Source: Clostridia bacterium
GTDB taxonomy: Bacteria; Bacillota; Clostridia; Lachnospirales; Lachnospiraceae
DNA length: 64,000 nt
Reading direction: 5' to 3'
NCBI GenBank assembly: GCA_910574255.1
Contig: CAJTAK010000014.1
Span: 50,522-114,521, forward strand
Shown here: piece by piece, positions 52,400-60,674 of the stretch
Layout: every line of letters begins with the position of its first letter
Numbering within the stretch: the first letter of the stretch is position 1
Translations under genes and position numbers: made by a program
Notes under the pieces: model-generated
The model's input: the letters and a program-made list of their open reading frames with translations, nothing else
Told to the model about the DNA's origin: nothing
Database searches by the model: none

Positions 52400-53047
52400 C
52401 TAACGGAAGGTAACCTGCTGCTCCTCGTGCTGGGAAAGCAGATAGCGGCACTCCTCCTCCGGAAGATCCTTTTGCGTTCCCACAAGCTTTGAAAGGGTCA
52501 GCACCTTGGCAATGGCTTCGGCTGCTTCCATATTGTTCATAGCTTCCAGGGCATCCGGTCCCACCGCAATGGCGCCGTGATTTTCCAGAAGGGCCACGTT
52601 GCTGTGCTTTAAAACAGGTCCCAGATCACGGCAGATATCGTCCGTTCCCGGCCTTCCGTAGCCTGCCACCTCAATGCGTCCGTATTTAAACATCATCTCA
52701 GGATAGGCCTTGGTCTCCACCGGCTTGCCGCACACCGCATGAGCCGTAAGATAAGCGGGATGCGCATGGACAATTCCGCCTATATCCTCCCGCATCCGGT
52801 AAGTCAGCACATGAAGCCGAAGCTCTGAGGTGGCCTTTAAGGTTCCGCCCACCTGATTGCCGTCCAAATCGGTAACGGCAATCATTTCCTCTGTAAGAAA
52901 TGCCTTATTCCTGGCGCTGGGCGTCACATAGATAAGCCCGTCACGCTTGATGGAAATATTCCCCTCCACCGCATTTAAGAGCTGCTTTTCGTCCAGACGC
53001 TTTGCCACCAGCAGAATCTCCCGGATCGCATCCTTGTCTATTTGCAT
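52400..53047 (-). CDS. Class II aldolase (L-fuculose-phosphate aldolase type)
   Basis: A 215-residue zinc aldolase of the AraD/FucA family. It has NAVEGNISIKRDGLIYVTPS, the HAHPAYLTAHA motif with the paired zinc His, and LLENHGAIAVG with the third His; an acidic residue follows TSELRLH. These enzymes split sugar 1-phosphates into dihydroxyacetone phosphate and an aldehyde. ATG at 53047 overlaps the end of the PHP gene and has AGGTGA nine bases upstream; a GTG nine bases earlier is possible. Confidence 0.9.
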   Translation of the reverse strand: MQIDKDAIREILLVAKRLDEKQLLNAVEGNISIKRDGLIYVTPSARNKAFLTEEMIAVTDLDGNQVGGTLKATSELRLHVLTYRMREDIGGIVHAHPAYLTAHAVCGKPVETKAYPEMMFKYGRIEVAGYGRPGTDDICRDLGPVLKHSNVALLENHGAIAVGPDALEAMNNMEAAEAIAKVLTLSKLVGTQKDLPEEECRYLLSQHEEQQVTFR

Positions 53048-53048
53048 G

Positions 53049-54230
53049 CTATTCACTCACCTTTTCCCGTTCAATCAGCTTCCAGGTAGCGTCCACCAAA
53101 TGCTTGAACTGTGGGTCCTCAAGCTGCTTGCAGATCATGCTCTGCCGGGAGCTGTTTACATCCTCGCCGGAGATCTCGGTCATATGGTATTCCCGGCAAA
53201 GCTTCTGAAGCCTTGTCATCTGCTCCTTGGTATTCCGGGCCGGCATATAGGTTACTCCATGGACGCCTTCTTCCTTCAGCATCTCAAAAAGCTCATCCAA
53301 GAACTCATCCTCAAACTTGGCAGCCTTCTTGTCCCCGGTTACGGAATCCGTAATGTCTCCCAGATAGGGATAGCATAAAATGGCTCCCACCTCATCCGCC
53401 AGCTTTACCAGATCCTTAAAGGAGATGCATTCCTCTGTTGCCGGAATATAGATCTTCTCCACCAGCTCCGCTTTCATAACTCCCAGCAGATCATATACAA
53501 AATGAGGATTCTCCGGGTCGGAAAGCTGTCCCCTTTGCTTCTCGGAAAGAGCGATTCCCAGCTGCTTTTCCACAAAGTCCGCACACTGCTCTTTTCCTGC
53601 CTTTGCAATAATCTTCTCGCTCAAAGCACACAAAAGATGACGCTCGGTTACGGAACCTCCATTTGCATACTGGGAAATGGGCAGTACATCCTTGTTAAAA
53701 TCCAGAGTGATTCCTTTTGGCTCCATCAACTGATTGATGTTGGCAACCATCTTCCGGTTCCGCTCATTTCTCTTTTCCCGAAGAGGCCCGAACACCTCCT
53801 GGAGCCTTGAAAAACCCGAATCGGGTACGCTGTGAATAGCCATGTAAGCAATGCCTGCCTGGTCCGGGTTGTTTAATTTTCTTCCTGCCATACGAGTACC
53901 ATCCAGGTTTGCACGGCACTCCATGCCGCAGGTGGTTCCGATTCCTGCGAGCTTTCCTGCCTTGCGGAATTCCACTGCACCGGCAATGCTGTCGTGATCC
54001 ATAATTCCTGCTGTCTCCAGGCCCTCATCTCTGGCACAGTAAACGGCTGCTGTGGGAGAGTAGGGAGAGAAGGAATAGATGGTATGTATATGATTATTGG
54101 CAAACTGGGGCTTTACCTCCGGCTTCTCCTTTTCACTTCCAAGGACGATAGCCAGGTTTGCCAGACGCTCTTCCGGGGTGGGGGCGTTCAAAAGCTTTAA
54201 GGCTTCCTGCCGTTCTACAAATTTATCCAT
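53049..54230 (-). CDS. PHP-domain protein
   Basis: A 393-residue protein with a PHP phosphoesterase domain: FANNHIHTIYSFSPYSPTAA (first metal His pair), IMDHDSIAGAVEF, and CGMECRANLDG, with a further metal site late in the protein (TEISGEDVNSSRQS). Such domains bind two or three metals and hydrolyse phosphoesters. The link to sugar catabolism is from its place between the SDR and aldolase genes. Its stop codon touches the aldolase start, so they are coupled. Confidence 0.82.
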   Translation of the reverse strand: MDKFVERQEALKLLNAPTPEERLANLAIVLGSEKEKPEVKPQFANNHIHTIYSFSPYSPTAAVYCARDEGLETAGIMDHDSIAGAVEFRKAGKLAGIGTTCGMECRANLDGTRMAGRKLNNPDQAGIAYMAIHSVPDSGFSRLQEVFGPLREKRNERNRKMVANINQLMEPKGITLDFNKDVLPISQYANGGSVTERHLLCALSEKIIAKAGKEQCADFVEKQLGIALSEKQRGQLSDPENPHFVYDLLGVMKAELVEKIYIPATEECISFKDLVKLADEVGAILCYPYLGDITDSVTGDKKAAKFEDEFLDELFEMLKEEGVHGVTYMPARNTKEQMTRLQKLCREYHMTEISGEDVNSSRQSMICKQLEDPQFKHLVDATWKLIEREKVSE

Positions 54231-54246
54231 AAGTCCTCCATATTTA

Positions 54247-54351
54247 AGTTCCGCATCCTTTTAACAGTCCCCCTCTACTTAGATGAATTTCCAGCCACTA
54301 AGTACATGTGTCTGTAAATCCGTCTGGGCACTGTTCAAAGGATGCCGTTTA
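54247..54351. repeat. Structured repeat family A, copy between SDR and PHP genes
   Basis: The 127-bp gap between the two genes is almost wholly this element. On the plus strand the outer arms are GCATCCTTT...ACAGT and ACTGTTCAAAGGATGC, with AGATGAATTT facing AAATCCGTCT inside. The outer arms differ from those of the copy at 55249 (GCAGCA...CTCTCCCAGT) yet pair as well. In gene orientation it ends at the GGAGG of the PHP gene. Confidence 0.8.
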
Positions 54352-54358
54352 AGTTTTA

Positions 54359-55231
54359 TTAATTCAACATATTCTGTCCGCCGGTTACCGGTACGGCCTG
54401 TCCTGTCTCAAAGTTCTGCTCCACACAGTAGAACAGTGCCTTGGACACGTCTGTCGGAGTACAGCCCCGATGAATGGGAGATTTGGACAGATAGTAGTCT
54501 TTTACATCCTGTACGGTCTTTGCTCCCGGAACCTTGCCTGCATTTAAGTACTGTACGAAAAGTCCCCTCTCCGGGTCAGACCACAGAGGACCGTCATAGA
54601 AGTTGCCGGGGCAGATAGAATTAACCTTAATCTGATATGCTACCAGCTCAAGGGCAAAACTCTGGGTCAGGCCGATGCCGCCGAACTTGCCTCCTGCGTA
54701 GGCACTGTTATTCTTGGAGCCTTCCAGACCGGATTTGGAGTTAATCTGAATGATATCAAACCAGAGGCTGTCATCTGCCTCATGCTGTGCTTTCATAATT
54801 GCAGAAGCATATTTTGCCGCATTAAAGTATCCAATATAATTCACCTTTGTTACAAACTCAAAGGCTCCCGGCTCCATATCCTCCAGGCTTCCGGCTTTGA
54901 GAACGCCTGCATTGGATACAAAAATATCAAGTCCGCCGAAATGCTCTACAGCACCGCACACCATAGCCTCCATGGATTCTGCGCTGGATACATCTACCTT
55001 TAAACCGACAGCACGCTCTCCTAATGCCTTGGCTGCTTCTATCGCCTGTGCTTCGTTTAAATCTGCCAGTACTACGCTGGCACCTTCCTTATACATCTCT
55101 GTTGCAATTCCAAGTCCGAATCCCTGTGCACCGCCTGTAACAACCGCTATCTTTCCGGCCAGACGTCCGGTTGTCTGAGGTCTGTTGTGAATGTTTTGTT
55201 TTGCATACTCTTTTGCTTCTGCTAAATTCAT
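54359..55231 (-). CDS. Short-chain dehydrogenase, sorbitol-6-phosphate 2-dehydrogenase type
   Basis: A 290-residue SDR with an N-terminal extension (EAKEYAKQNIHNRPQTTGRL), the NAD motif VVTGGAQGFGLGIA, FVSNAGVLKAG, and the active site Ser with the Tyr-x-x-x-Lys in SAYAGGKFGG. The C-terminus (GQAVPVTGGQNMLN) is typical of the sorbitol-6-phosphate dehydrogenases of Lachnospiraceae, which oxidise glucitol-6-phosphate to fructose-6-phosphate. It is the first gene of the four-gene operon and has two tandem family A repeats in its leader. Confidence 0.85.
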   Translation of the reverse strand: MNLAEAKEYAKQNIHNRPQTTGRLAGKIAVVTGGAQGFGLGIATEMYKEGASVVLADLNEAQAIEAAKALGERAVGLKVDVSSAESMEAMVCGAVEHFGGLDIFVSNAGVLKAGSLEDMEPGAFEFVTKVNYIGYFNAAKYASAIMKAQHEADDSLWFDIIQINSKSGLEGSKNNSAYAGGKFGGIGLTQSFALELVAYQIKVNSICPGNFYDGPLWSDPERGLFVQYLNAGKVPGAKTVQDVKDYYLSKSPIHRGCTPTDVSKALFYCVEQNFETGQAVPVTGGQNMLN

Positions 55232-55248
55232 GGTTTTTCCTCCATTTT

Positions 55249-55456
55249 AGTTCCGCAGCACCTCTCCCAGTACCCCTTACCTAGAAGGAATTCCAATCAC
55301 GAAAGCATGTGCCTGTAATTCCTTCTGGCACTGGGAGAGATGCTGCTGTTTTTAGTTCCGCAGCACCTCTCCCAGTACCCCTTACCTAGAAGGAATTCCA
55401 GTCACAATAGCATGTGCCTGTAATTCCTTCTGGCACTGGAAAAACTGTTGCTGTTT
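55249..55456. repeat. Structured repeat family A, two tandem copies before the SDR gene
   Basis: Two units start AGTTCCGCAGCA at 55249 and 55354 (period 105). In the first, GCAGCAcCTCTCCCAGT pairs with ACTGGGAGAGaTGCTGC, and AGAAGGAATT pairs with AATTCCTTCT. In the second, the 3' outer arm has decayed (CACTGGAAAAACTGTTGCTG). In gene orientation the first ends at the GGAGG of the SDR gene. The rest of this 469-bp gap shows no gene. Confidence 0.88.
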
Positions 55457-55700
55457 CCATCATTTTCTAATGGATTGTTTTTGAATTACAAATTTATTAT
55501 AGCACGCTTCCAACACAAGTCAATATGAATCTACTAAAAACCACACAAAAATCCAAATTTTTTATAAGCAAAAAAGGAATCGCACAGAAAACTCATGCTG
55601 ATTCCTTATCGGGGCTTTATTTTAGAAAATTTTTGTCCTATAATTCTGAAACCACAACTCATATCAAGTCATACCCCCTGCATACTGTGTCATATAAAGC

Positions 55701-56868
55701 TCATAATACTTTCCTCTCTTGATAAAACCGCAGAAGCAGATTCACAATCGTAGTCTTTCCGCTTCCAGTAGAGCCCACTAAAGCCACTTTCTTACCCGAC
55801 GGAACAGTCAAGGTAAAATTCTGAATAACCGGATGCCCCGGTACATAGGAAAAAGTCACTTTCTCAAAAGAAACCACTGGATTTTTTTCTTCCTTTATGA
55901 GGCTCCTCTCCATAGATTCTTCCTCTTCATCCAACACATAAAAAACACGCTCCGCGCCTGCAACAGCCGTCTGAAGCTGACCATATATCTGGGCAAGCTC
56001 ATAAATGGGACGTCCAAGCTGCTTGGCATAAACGATAAATGCAGAAATTACGCCTACAGAAATACGTCCATGAATAGCAAAATACCCTCCAAATGCGGCA
56101 ATAATCACAAAGCCAATATTGCCGATACAGTTCATAATCGGCCCCATAACCCCACTATACCCATCGGTTCGGATTCCTGCTTTTGTCAGAGAATCCGATG
56201 TTTTGCAAAAGTTCTCTATTGTCTCCTCCTGGCGATTATAAGCCGTCACCGTACGGTAGCCGGAAATCATTTCCTCAGCCGTGCCATTCAATTCCCCCAA
56301 AAGCCGCTGGTGCTTTCGTGAAAACTGACGCACCTGCTTTGACAAAATGTTAGCAGCCAGAAAGGTAAGGAAAACCGTTATAAAGCTTAAAATCGCCAGC
56401 TGCCAACAGTAAAACACCATAACTGCCACAGTCCCAATCACCGTCAGCACACCGGAAAACAAAGAAGGCAGGGACTGAGAAACTGTTGTAGAGATATTTT
56501 CAATATCATTTGTGATGCGGCTCATCACATCCCCATGGGAATGTGTATCCATATACCGAACAGGCAGATCCATAAACTTCACAAACAGCTCATCCCGCAT
56601 TCGCTTAACTATCTGCTGGCTGATTCGTGCACTTAGGATCCCCTGAAAAAGCTGACTTGCACAATAGAACAAATAGAACATCAGCATTCCGGCCAAGGTA
56701 CTTGTAAGAATACCTTACCTCGCTCCGGCAATCATATCAACCGCTCTGCTTTGCAGACTCGGGGCATAGACGCCGCAGAGGGTTCCAAGGACTACAACAG
56801 CCGGCATAGTCAGTACCATCCGCTTTTCACGGGCAAAATAGGTAAAAAGCTGCTTTACAGTTTTCCCA
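55701..56868 (-). pseudogene. ABC exporter half, decayed (second of a pair)
   Basis: The open part (55701-56696) encodes 331 residues with the membrane domain of a type I exporter (ISQQIVKRMRDELFVKFMDL) and the Walker A motif (GSTGSGKTTIVNLLLRF). It stops right after, with no signature or Walker B, so the ATPase domain is cut off. Upstream in the same frame, after a TAA at about 56717, the true N-terminus is still readable (VKQLFTYFAREKRMVLTMPA). It is joined there to the end of the first ABC gene by a deletion. It cannot make a working transporter. Confidence 0.8.
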
Positions 56869-57977
56869 CATTTTCCGCATGCTCCGCTTCCGTCTTTAAA
56901 TCCAGTGCACTGGTAGAATCATCAAATATGAGAATCTCTGCATCCCTGATAATCGCCCTGCTGATAGAAATCCGCTGCTTTTGTCCGTCAGACAGACTCA
57001 TCCCCCGTTCCGCAACCATTGTGTCATAACCAGCGGCCGCTGCCCGAATAAAACCGTCAGCCTGGGCTGTCTTTGCTGCCCTTTGAATCTCATCCTGTCC
57101 GTCTCCTTTCTTTCCCCATGCAATATTTTCCTCAATAGAAAGGCTGAACAGCTCGCTTCTCTGCAGTACGAGGGCGATTTTTCCCTCAAAGCTTTCTGAG
57201 CATATTCTTTGACATTCACTCCATCCACCAGAACCATGCCCTCAGACACATCATAAAACCGAGGAATCAAATGAACCAGAGAGGACTTTCCACAGCCTGT
57301 TGCACCCATAATTGCCAGCGTCTCGCCTGGGTGTATCTTGAAATTAATATCTTCTAAAATTGTCTGCGTACTGCCTGGATAGGAAAAAGATACATTGCAA
57401 AATCCAATCTGCCCTTTCTTTTCTATCTGGCCCTCAAAGATGCCGTCTTTCAATTCCAGGCTGCTCTCCAGAATCTCTTTCAGCCGCTTCCAGGATACAA
57501 TTCCCTTGGAAATACTCTGAAACAGCATAGCAAGTCCCAGAATTCCCGTTAAAAGCTGTGTTGTATAAGTAATCGCCGCCATAACATCTCCCGGCGTAGC
57601 TCCCCCCTGCAGAAACCTGATGATCCCCTGCCTTTAAAATAACTGCTGCAGACAGATAAATAATTCCATTAATAAGGGGATTCATAAACGCAAATATCGT
57701 CAGCACCTGAAGCATTCTGTCCGGTCATATGCGCAAATACGTTATTCAGCGCTCTGCACAGGCCTCCAAAAATCACAAGACACGCCATTCGGATTCCCAA
57801 AGACCACACAAGCGTCATATTTCCCACACCACCGGCAGAAAGACCCAAAACACCCTCATCCACAATCTCCCTCATGAGCCCCGGCTGTAATAAATCCGTC
57901 AAAACCTCACCAATCATAAAGCTTCCGGCAATAACTGCAATATGTAAATACCGCCTGATATACTTCCACATTTTCAT
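56869..57977 (-). pseudogene. ABC exporter half, decayed (first of a pair)
   Basis: Fragments in three frames make up one exporter gene. 57669-57977 encodes the N-terminus (WKYIRRYLHIAVIAGSFMIG) up to FAHMTGQN, where about 150 residues are missing. The next parts read MNPLINGIIYLSAAVILKAG, then MAAITYTTQLLTGILG in another frame, through Walker A (GATGCGKSSLVHLIPRF). A further frameshift near 57190 precedes an otherwise good end, with LSDGQKQRISISRAI and LIFDDSTSALD. The signature has Asp for Gly (LSDGQ), which is normal in degenerate sites. The frame ends in fused sequence from the next gene. Confidence 0.82.
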
Positions 57978-57981
57978 TTCC

Positions 57982-58118
57982 CTATGTCAACTCTTTCTGT
58001 GTAATATTCCTATTCTCTTTCAAAAGCATCAGAATCCTCTTCGGCTTCCTTTCCCCTCCGAAATCCGGCGCTTTGTATTGCTAATATCCCAAAAATTTAA
58101 AATAATCTTATTATTCAT
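57982..58118 (-). pseudogene. MarR-family regulator remnant
   Basis: Two frames with one shift. The first begins MNNKIILNFWDISNTKRRISEGKGS, and the second continues RILMLLKENRNITQKELT before a TAG. The pattern FW-IS-T-RRISEGKGS, RIL-LLKE, TQKELT is like the N-terminal part of MarR repressors that stand before paired ABC exporter genes. The rest of the winged helix is gone. It precedes the two decayed ABC genes by a few bases, so the whole MarR-ABC-ABC cassette is dead. Confidence 0.6.
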
Positions 58119-58158
58119 ATCAAATCTTCATACTTCTTAATCATGTATATTCTTTCAT

Positions 58159-58210
58159 CAAGCTACCTTGACTATTTTAACCCGCTTCCCCAATAAATTC
58201 AAGGTACCTT
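58159..58210 (-). promoter_or_regulatory. Promoter of the decayed MarR-ABC cassette with two operators
   Basis: On the minus strand TTGAAT (58197-58202) and TAAAAT (58174-58179) are 17 bases apart. An AAGGTACCTT palindrome (58201-58210) overlaps the -35 box and a second copy, AAGCTACCTTGA (complement strand), lies at 58159-58170 after the -10. A similar TAGGTACCTTGA overlaps the -35 box of the plus-strand promoter at 59021. Confidence 0.65.
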
Positions 58211-58274
58211 AAAAAAATTATTCTGGCATTTTCCGAAACAACTGTGCTATAACCTGAGTTTTACAGTTATGATA

Positions 58275-58326
58275 GCAAAAATCCTTGTATTGCCCGAAAA
58301 TACTGGCTTTACAAGGATTTCTTTTT
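58275..58326 (-). terminator. Intrinsic terminator after the coiled-coil gene
   Basis: On the minus strand AAATCCTTGTA pairs with TACAAGGATTT around a 20-base loop and is followed by TTGC; on the plus strand it is followed by CTTTTTG. It lies 63 bases past the stop of the gene at 58389. Confidence 0.75.
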
Positions 58327-58388
58327 GTTATGCTCTTTTCATCAATTTCATCTCTTTGAAAAATCGCTTGGCTATTGTATTTTAAACG

Positions 58389-58877
58389 CTATGCCGTTGC
58401 AGCAAATTGTTCTTTTATTTTGCGTATTTCATCTTCCAGTATATTAAGACGGATTCCCTGCAGTTCTTTCTCATTTTCAACTTTCAATGCCTCATCAAGC
58501 TTTCGGCTCAAATCCAAATGGCCTTCCGCAATCAATCGAATATTCCGATCCGTTACATTCTCCAGGTGCACTTCAATGCCAGTAACCTTCCGCTCCAGCT
58601 TCTGCATATTGTTTTTCATGTCTTGCAGCTCACTCTTCATGCCCTGCATATCACTTTTCATGTCTTGCAGTTCACTCTTCATGCTCTGCATATCACTCTT
58701 CATGCCCTGCATATCACTTTTCATGCTCTGCATATCACTCTTCATGCCCTGCATATCACTTTTCATGCTCTGCATATCACTCTTCATGCCCTGCTGTTCG
58801 CCTTCTAAGCCCTGCACATTATTCTTCACACCCTGCAGTTCTGACAAAATCAGATCCAGCTTTTCACTATCCGTCAT
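58389..58877 (-). CDS. Heptad-repeat coiled-coil protein
   Basis: A 162-residue protein with no membrane segment. Residues about 23-95 are heptad repeats with units like MQSMKSD and MQGMKSD, so Met falls at the core positions. It is followed by a more varied coiled coil (LERKVTGIEVHLENVTDRNIRLIAEGHLDLSRKL). The repeat is also present in the DNA as 21/42-bp units and could vary in copy number. ATG at 58877 has GGAGGAGG a few bases upstream. The function is unknown; similar proteins occur near transport genes and mobile elements. It is a single gene with its own terminator. Confidence 0.78.
   Translation of the reverse strand: MTDSEKLDLILSELQGVKNNVQGLEGEQQGMKSDMQSMKSDMQGMKSDMQSMKSDMQGMKSDMQSMKSELQDMKSDMQGMKSELQDMKNNMQKLERKVTGIEVHLENVTDRNIRLIAEGHLDLSRKLDEALKVENEKELQGIRLNILEDEIRKIKEQFAATA
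58617..58797. repeat. 21-bp tandem repeat in the coiled-coil gene
   Basis: About nine units of 21 bp alternate between two forms (TCACTCTTCATGCCCTGCAT and TCACTTTTCATGCTCTGCAT on the plus strand). The units encode one heptad each, and the alternation gives a 42-bp period. Length change by whole units would keep the frame. Confidence 0.85.
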
Positions 58878-59012
58878 GTTCCTCCTCCTTCCTTTATATT
58901 CACTGCTATGTAGTGTATTGCAAGTATACCATAATACCAAAGCCAAGTCTATTATTAAAATATTTTTCAGCACTTTTACTATAACCGATACTATCATATT
59001 TCATATTTTATT

Positions 59013-59051
59013 TAGGTACCTTGACTTTTTTTGCTCCATTATGTTTATAAT
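59013..59051 (+). promoter_or_regulatory. Promoter with TAGGTACCTTGA operator, upstream of the IS
   Basis: TTGACT (59021-59026) and TATAAT (59046-59051) on the plus strand are separated by 19 bases, a long spacing. TAGGTACCTTGA (59013-59024) overlaps the -35 box, as in the decayed MarR-ABC promoter. The insertion sequence begins 15 bases after the -10, so it cuts this promoter off from the membrane-protein gene at 60675. Confidence 0.55.
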
Positions 59052-59065
59052 AAAGTTACCAAAAG

Positions 59066-60652
59066 TTATAACTTCTCGGAATCTCAATGAATGAGATTCT
59101 AACCGAAGACTGACAACTGAATATGGTGCAGGAAAAGAAATTAGAGAAAAATAGACATAAACATTGGACATAGCGGGGACTATGCCTTGAAAAATCTTGT
59201 GGAATCGCTTAATATATCATTATTAGGCGGCTAAACCTAAGAATGATTTTGAAATACTTCGACAGAGGGCATTTCCCAGGCATCAAGGTGTTGGAGCATC
59301 ATGATGCCGTAGAGGCGGCAGTACCACATCTTAGTCGAGCGGCGCCTGCCGTCTTCTAATTTATAGTCCTCTTTCTCCCGCTTGTTGGAGCGGTCCACGG
59401 AAGTTCTTCTATCATATTCCTTTTCCCATGCTTTAGAGTCCCTTGGCGGTATGTTAAATAACCTTGGATTGTCATCGGTAAAGATGTGTACGGTTCTTCC
59501 ATATTTCGCCGGTGAACAGGGGTGTTCACAGAAGCAGCCACGCTTCTGGTTTGATTTCGGGCACCGGTATTTTGCTCGGTGCTTGGCAGCTTCATATCCA
59601 TCTTTATGCATGCGTAAGCCCATTTTACAGACAGGGACACCATCATCATCAATAGTGAAATCATCCTTATAAGTGAAATATCCGGTATGTCCGGGGTTGA
59701 GGTCAATAAAAGGAACGATATTTTCCCGTCTGCAGTAATCATAGACAGCGTAAGCGGCGTGTGCAGAATCCAGAAGGAGCTTTTTCAATCTGGAATTCCG
59801 GAAGATACGCTTTCATGGTGAAAAAGGAATGCAGGAAAGAAAGCATGTCATGCCGGGAGGCCCGTTCTAAAAGCGGAAACACAGGGAGATCGCTGAAGGA
59901 ATCGGAAGCCACATACATGTAGAGGTGGCAGCCGAAGAAATAGCATTCCTGGTGGGAGTCCCATCCCCAGTTAGAGTCGGGCTGGGAATAATGACGTTTG
60001 CAGTTACAGGAAGAACAGCCTTTCTCCTTACAATCGCAGATGCGCTTTTTCCGCTGCTGTGCGGCAGTACGGACAGGGGTGCCGTCACCGGCAAGAGCCA
60101 GGTGCCGGGGATCAATCAACCCACTGTGGACGGAATGATCCGGGAACTGCTGATGATAAAGCCGGAAAATGAGGAAAAAGGGATTCTCAGGCTTTAAATG
60201 CCATCGTTCCAGCAAGGGAAGAAGTTTTGAAGCAGTGCTGGAAGACACTTTTAGTTTCAAAGCAAGCAGGTAGGAATGCAGCATGCAGGAAGGGAGCCTT
60301 GGTTCCGGTCCAAAAACAGAGTAACATTCCCGCATGATAGAATCAGTCTGGGAAAGATCGAGATACCAGAACTGCACGATATAATCCCATGTGCTTTTTG
60401 GAAGCACAAAGGGATCAGGATAGAATTTAAGAAACCGGGATACGAAAGTATCCTGATAGGCGGCATGGCCGCCGGGATTTGTAGGTAACAAAGAAATCGC
60501 CTCCAGTCGATTGAAATAAAATATAATTAATCGGCTTCGCCGCAAATTTTGATCGATTTGTCAAGTGTTTTTACAAAAAAAGTGGGTGATTTTTTGAGAT
60601 AGGGGTGTGAAAGCCTTATAAAATCAAGGCTGAAGATTCCGAGAAGTTATAA
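59066..60652. mobile_element. Insertion sequence with 19-bp inverted ends
   Basis: Perfect inverted repeats TTATAACTTCTCGGAATCT lie at 59066-59084 and 60634-60652. TTATAA at each end can also be read as a 6-bp target duplication flanking shorter 13-bp ends (CTTCTCGGAATCT). The 1.59-kb element carries one transposase gene on the minus strand, broken by a frameshift. It sits in the 5' leader of the gene at 60675. Confidence 0.85.
59237..60491 (-). pseudogene. Frameshifted DDE transposase
   Basis: Two frames join into one ~415-residue transposase. The first (to about 59785) contains LALAGDGTPVRTAAQQRKKR, with the first Asp, a Cys-rich segment (CDCKEKGCSSCNCKRHYSQP) and SNWGWDSHQECYFFGCHLYM. The second continues LLLDSAHAAYAVYDYCRREN with the second Asp, IPFIDLNPGH, and a later Cys/His cluster. 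The shift is at a run of five A on the minus strand (59781-59785), where four A would restore the frame. The start is read as TTG at 60491, with GGAGG seven bases upstream. It is a DDE enzyme of an IS4/IS5-like type; the exact family was not fixed. Confidence 0.85.
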
Positions 60653-60674
60653 TTCATCTGAGGAGGAAAAAAGA

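Noticed and set aside
58617..58797. CRISPR-like array of 21-bp repeats
   Set aside because: The repeats have no spacers and are an in-frame coding repeat.
58375..59094. 239-residue plus-strand frame with repeated FMPCISLFMLC units
   Set aside because: It is the complement of the heptad repeats of the coiled-coil gene, which has a good ribosome binding site, terminator and protein pattern on the minus strand.
59739..59788. Programmed frameshift in the transposase
   Set aside because: The required shift is +1 at an A-run, with no standard -1 slippery heptamer in the right frame; a single-base insertion is simpler.
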